64,000 bases of DNA from NCBI GenBank assembly GCA_030295235.1, contig AP026152.1, positions 496,001 to 560,000 of the forward strand. Direction: 5' to 3'. A program made the position numbers and the translations under genes. Under the pieces are notes generated by a model. That model saw only the letters and a list, made by a program, of their open reading frames with translations. It made no database searches and had not been told where the DNA came from. This DNA is from Fistulifera solaris (taxonomy: Eukaryota > Bacillariophyta > Bacillariophyceae > Naviculales > Stauroneidaceae). The stretch's first letter is position 1; each line of letters opens with the position of its first letter. This document shows, in pieces, positions 62,801 through 64,000 of the stretch.

Positions 62801-64000
62801 CTATCCCAACCACTCTTGGAAGAAGTCCTCTCCCTTATCATCGACCACAATAAACGCAGGGAAGTTCTCAACGTCAATCTTCCAAACCGCTTCCATGCCA
62901 TCCTCTTCGTTGTCAAGTACTTCCACTTTCTTGATACAGTTCTTGGCCAAGATCGCCGCCGGGCCACCAATCGATCCCAAATAAAACCCTCCGTACTTCT
63001 TACACGCATTGGTAACAGCCTTGGATCGATTACCTTTCGCCAGTGTAATAAAAGAGCCTCCTGCTTCCATAAATCGATCTACGTAGGCATCCATACGGCC
63101 CGCTGTGGTGGGGCCAAAACTACCGCTCGCGTAGCCCTCGGGTGTCTTGGCAGGACCGGCATAGTAAATGATGTGATTCTTGGCGTAATCGGGAAGCCCT
63201 TCTCCGCTCTCAATGCGTTGCAACAACTTGGCGTGGGCAATGTCACGCGCCACGACTATGGTGCCGGTTAGTGACAGCCGCGTCCGAATGGGATACTGCG
63301 ATAGCTTTTGTCGAAGCTCTGTCATGCTGAGCTCATTCATATTGATGCGAACGACATCGTCCGAAAGATGCTTGTCCGTGACGTCCGGTAAGTATTTCGC
63401 CACATCCCGTTCTAAGCGCTCGATGAAAACTCCATCTTTGTTAATTTTCCCCAACACTTGTCGATCGGCCGAACAACTCACACCAATTCCTACCGGACAG
63501 GATGCACCATGACGCGGCAATCGAATGACTCGAACGTCGTGGCAGAAATATTTCCCCCCAAACTGTGCTCCAATTCCCAGATTTCGAGTCATATCCAGGA
63601 TATATTGCTCCCATTTGGTGTCACGAAAGGCTCGTCCTGTGGCATCACCCGAAGTGGGCAAGTCGTCATAATACTTGGTGCTAGCTAGCTTGACTGTCTT
63701 TAAAGTCAACTCAGCACTTAAGCCGCCGACCACGATCGCAAGGTGGTAGGGAGGGCACGCGCTCGTGCCGATCGTCTTTATCTTTTCGTTTAAAAACGTC
63801 TCGAGACTCCCCGAATTCAACAAAGCCTTAGTTTGTTGATATAAGAACGTCTTGTTCGCGGATCCTCCTCCCTTGGCAATGAACTGAAACTTGTACTGCT
63901 CTCCTTTATCGGCAAACAAATCAATCTGCGCTGGCATATTGTTCCCTGTATTCTTTTCAGAGAACATATCCAATGGTGCTACTTGACTGTAGCGCAAATT
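62801..64000 (-). CDS. class I (iron-sulfur) fumarate hydratase, N-terminus off the window
   Basis: The C-terminal ~400 residues of a class I fumarase, which interconverts fumarate and malate with a [4Fe-4S] cluster. The sequence covers the alpha-domain part with cluster Cys in [16 protein letters not shown] and [12 protein letters not shown], and the beta domain with [54 protein letters not shown] and [16 protein letters not shown]. The first cluster Cys and any targeting peptide lie beyond base 64000. Class I fumarases are common in bacteria, protists and some algae, whereas animals and plants use class II. The frame is intact within the window. Confidence 0.95.
   Translation of the reverse strand, partial: NLRYSQVAPLDMFSEKNTGNNMPAQIDLFADKGEQYKFQFIAKGGGSANKTFLYQQTKALLNSGSLETFLNEKIKTIGTSACPPYHLAIVVGGLSAELTLKTVKLASTKYYDDLPTSGDATGRAFRDTKWEQYILDMTRNLGIGAQFGGKYFCHDVRVIRLPRHGASCPVGIGVSCSADRQVLGKINKDGVFIERLERDVAKYLPDVTDKHLSDDVVRINMNELSMTELRQKLSQYPIRTRLSLTGTIVVARDIAHAKLLQRIESGEGLPDYAKNHIIYYAGPAKTPEGYASGSFGPTTAGRMDAYVDRFMEAGGSFITLAKGNRSKAVTNACKKYGGFYLGSIGGPAAILAKNCIKKVEVLDNEEDGMEAVWKIDVENFPAFIVVDDKGEDFFQEWLG

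Noticed and set aside
1-64000. Programmed ribosomal frameshifting as explanation for the broken genes
   Set aside because: Sites differ in base, direction and context, include run lengths as short as two or three, and affect housekeeping genes; sequencing run-length error explains all of them more simply.
62801-64000. Bacterial contamination suggested by the class I fumarase
   Set aside because: Class I fumarases occur in many protists, and the flanking genes are plainly eukaryotic with introns.
1-64000. tRNA, rRNA or retroelement remnants
   Set aside because: I looked for cloverleaf-like arms, conserved rRNA words and reverse-transcriptase or capsid motifs in the spacers and found none I could support; a tRNA scan could still find a tRNA I missed.

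Overview
This is a 64 kb nuclear contig from a eukaryotic microalga, almost certainly a diatom. The evidence is: short GT-AG introns (58-97 bp) in at least ten genes; several N-termini with a signal peptide followed by an aromatic-containing cleavage site of the ASAF type, the bipartite plastid leader of secondary red plastids; plastid-type products (bestrophin-like channel, CRTISO-like enzyme, RelA/SpoT homologue, ferredoxin-metallo-beta-lactamase fusion); and a tandem pair of secreted Pro/Cys/Lys-Gly proteins of the kind linked to diatom cell walls. I cannot name the species. I find no bacterial operons, no CRISPR array, no rRNA or tRNA gene I can support, and no viral or retroelement remnant.

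Layout. 1-14.4 kb: GAPN-like aldehyde dehydrogenase (runs off the left edge), a bestrophin, an FSH-hydrolase/RWD fusion abutting an Obg-family GTPase, an Mpv17/PMP22 protein, a ferredoxin-MBL protein, and two tail-to-tail single-pass membrane proteins. 14.4-22 kb: an MFS and an EamA transporter, a 3.4-kb satellite of ~217-bp units, then a VMA21-like gene. 22-32.3 kb: membrane cyclophilin, NOP58, a small plastid protein, a SASA-like esterase fold lacking its serine, NAA50, a class I/II aminotransferase, a DUF1995 plastid protein. 32.6-38.6 kb: duplicated modular secreted protein genes with duplicated upstream DNA. 39-52.4 kb: mitochondrial uL22, TruA-type pseudouridine synthase, RSH, a membrane methyltransferase, a 220-bp tandem repeat, an SDR, an F-box-like/Cys-rich protein, a MORN protein, and a second, plastid-type bestrophin. 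52.8-64 kb: cupredoxin-DUF305 copper protein, CRTISO-like enzyme, an internally duplicated four-helix membrane protein, CDC50, a small CCCCC membrane protein, a YqgF-like protein and a class I fumarase (runs off the right edge).

The genes are dense, on both strands, and mostly unrelated in function, as in ordinary diatom euchromatin. Shared themes are plastid targeting (about ten genes), membrane transport, and secreted or wall-type proteins.

Two patterns cut across genes. First, about 37 conserved reading frames break by a single base, nearly always inside a mononucleotide run. Restoring one base gives a normal family member each time, so uncorrected long-read homopolymer error is the best explanation. 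Lengths quoted as 'inferred' assume this. Second, the satellite and a diverged copy at 3.5-3.8 kb are made of near-palindromes containing TTCnnGAA, the heat-shock-factor half-site dyad, and both lie in the shared 5' spacer of a divergent gene pair.
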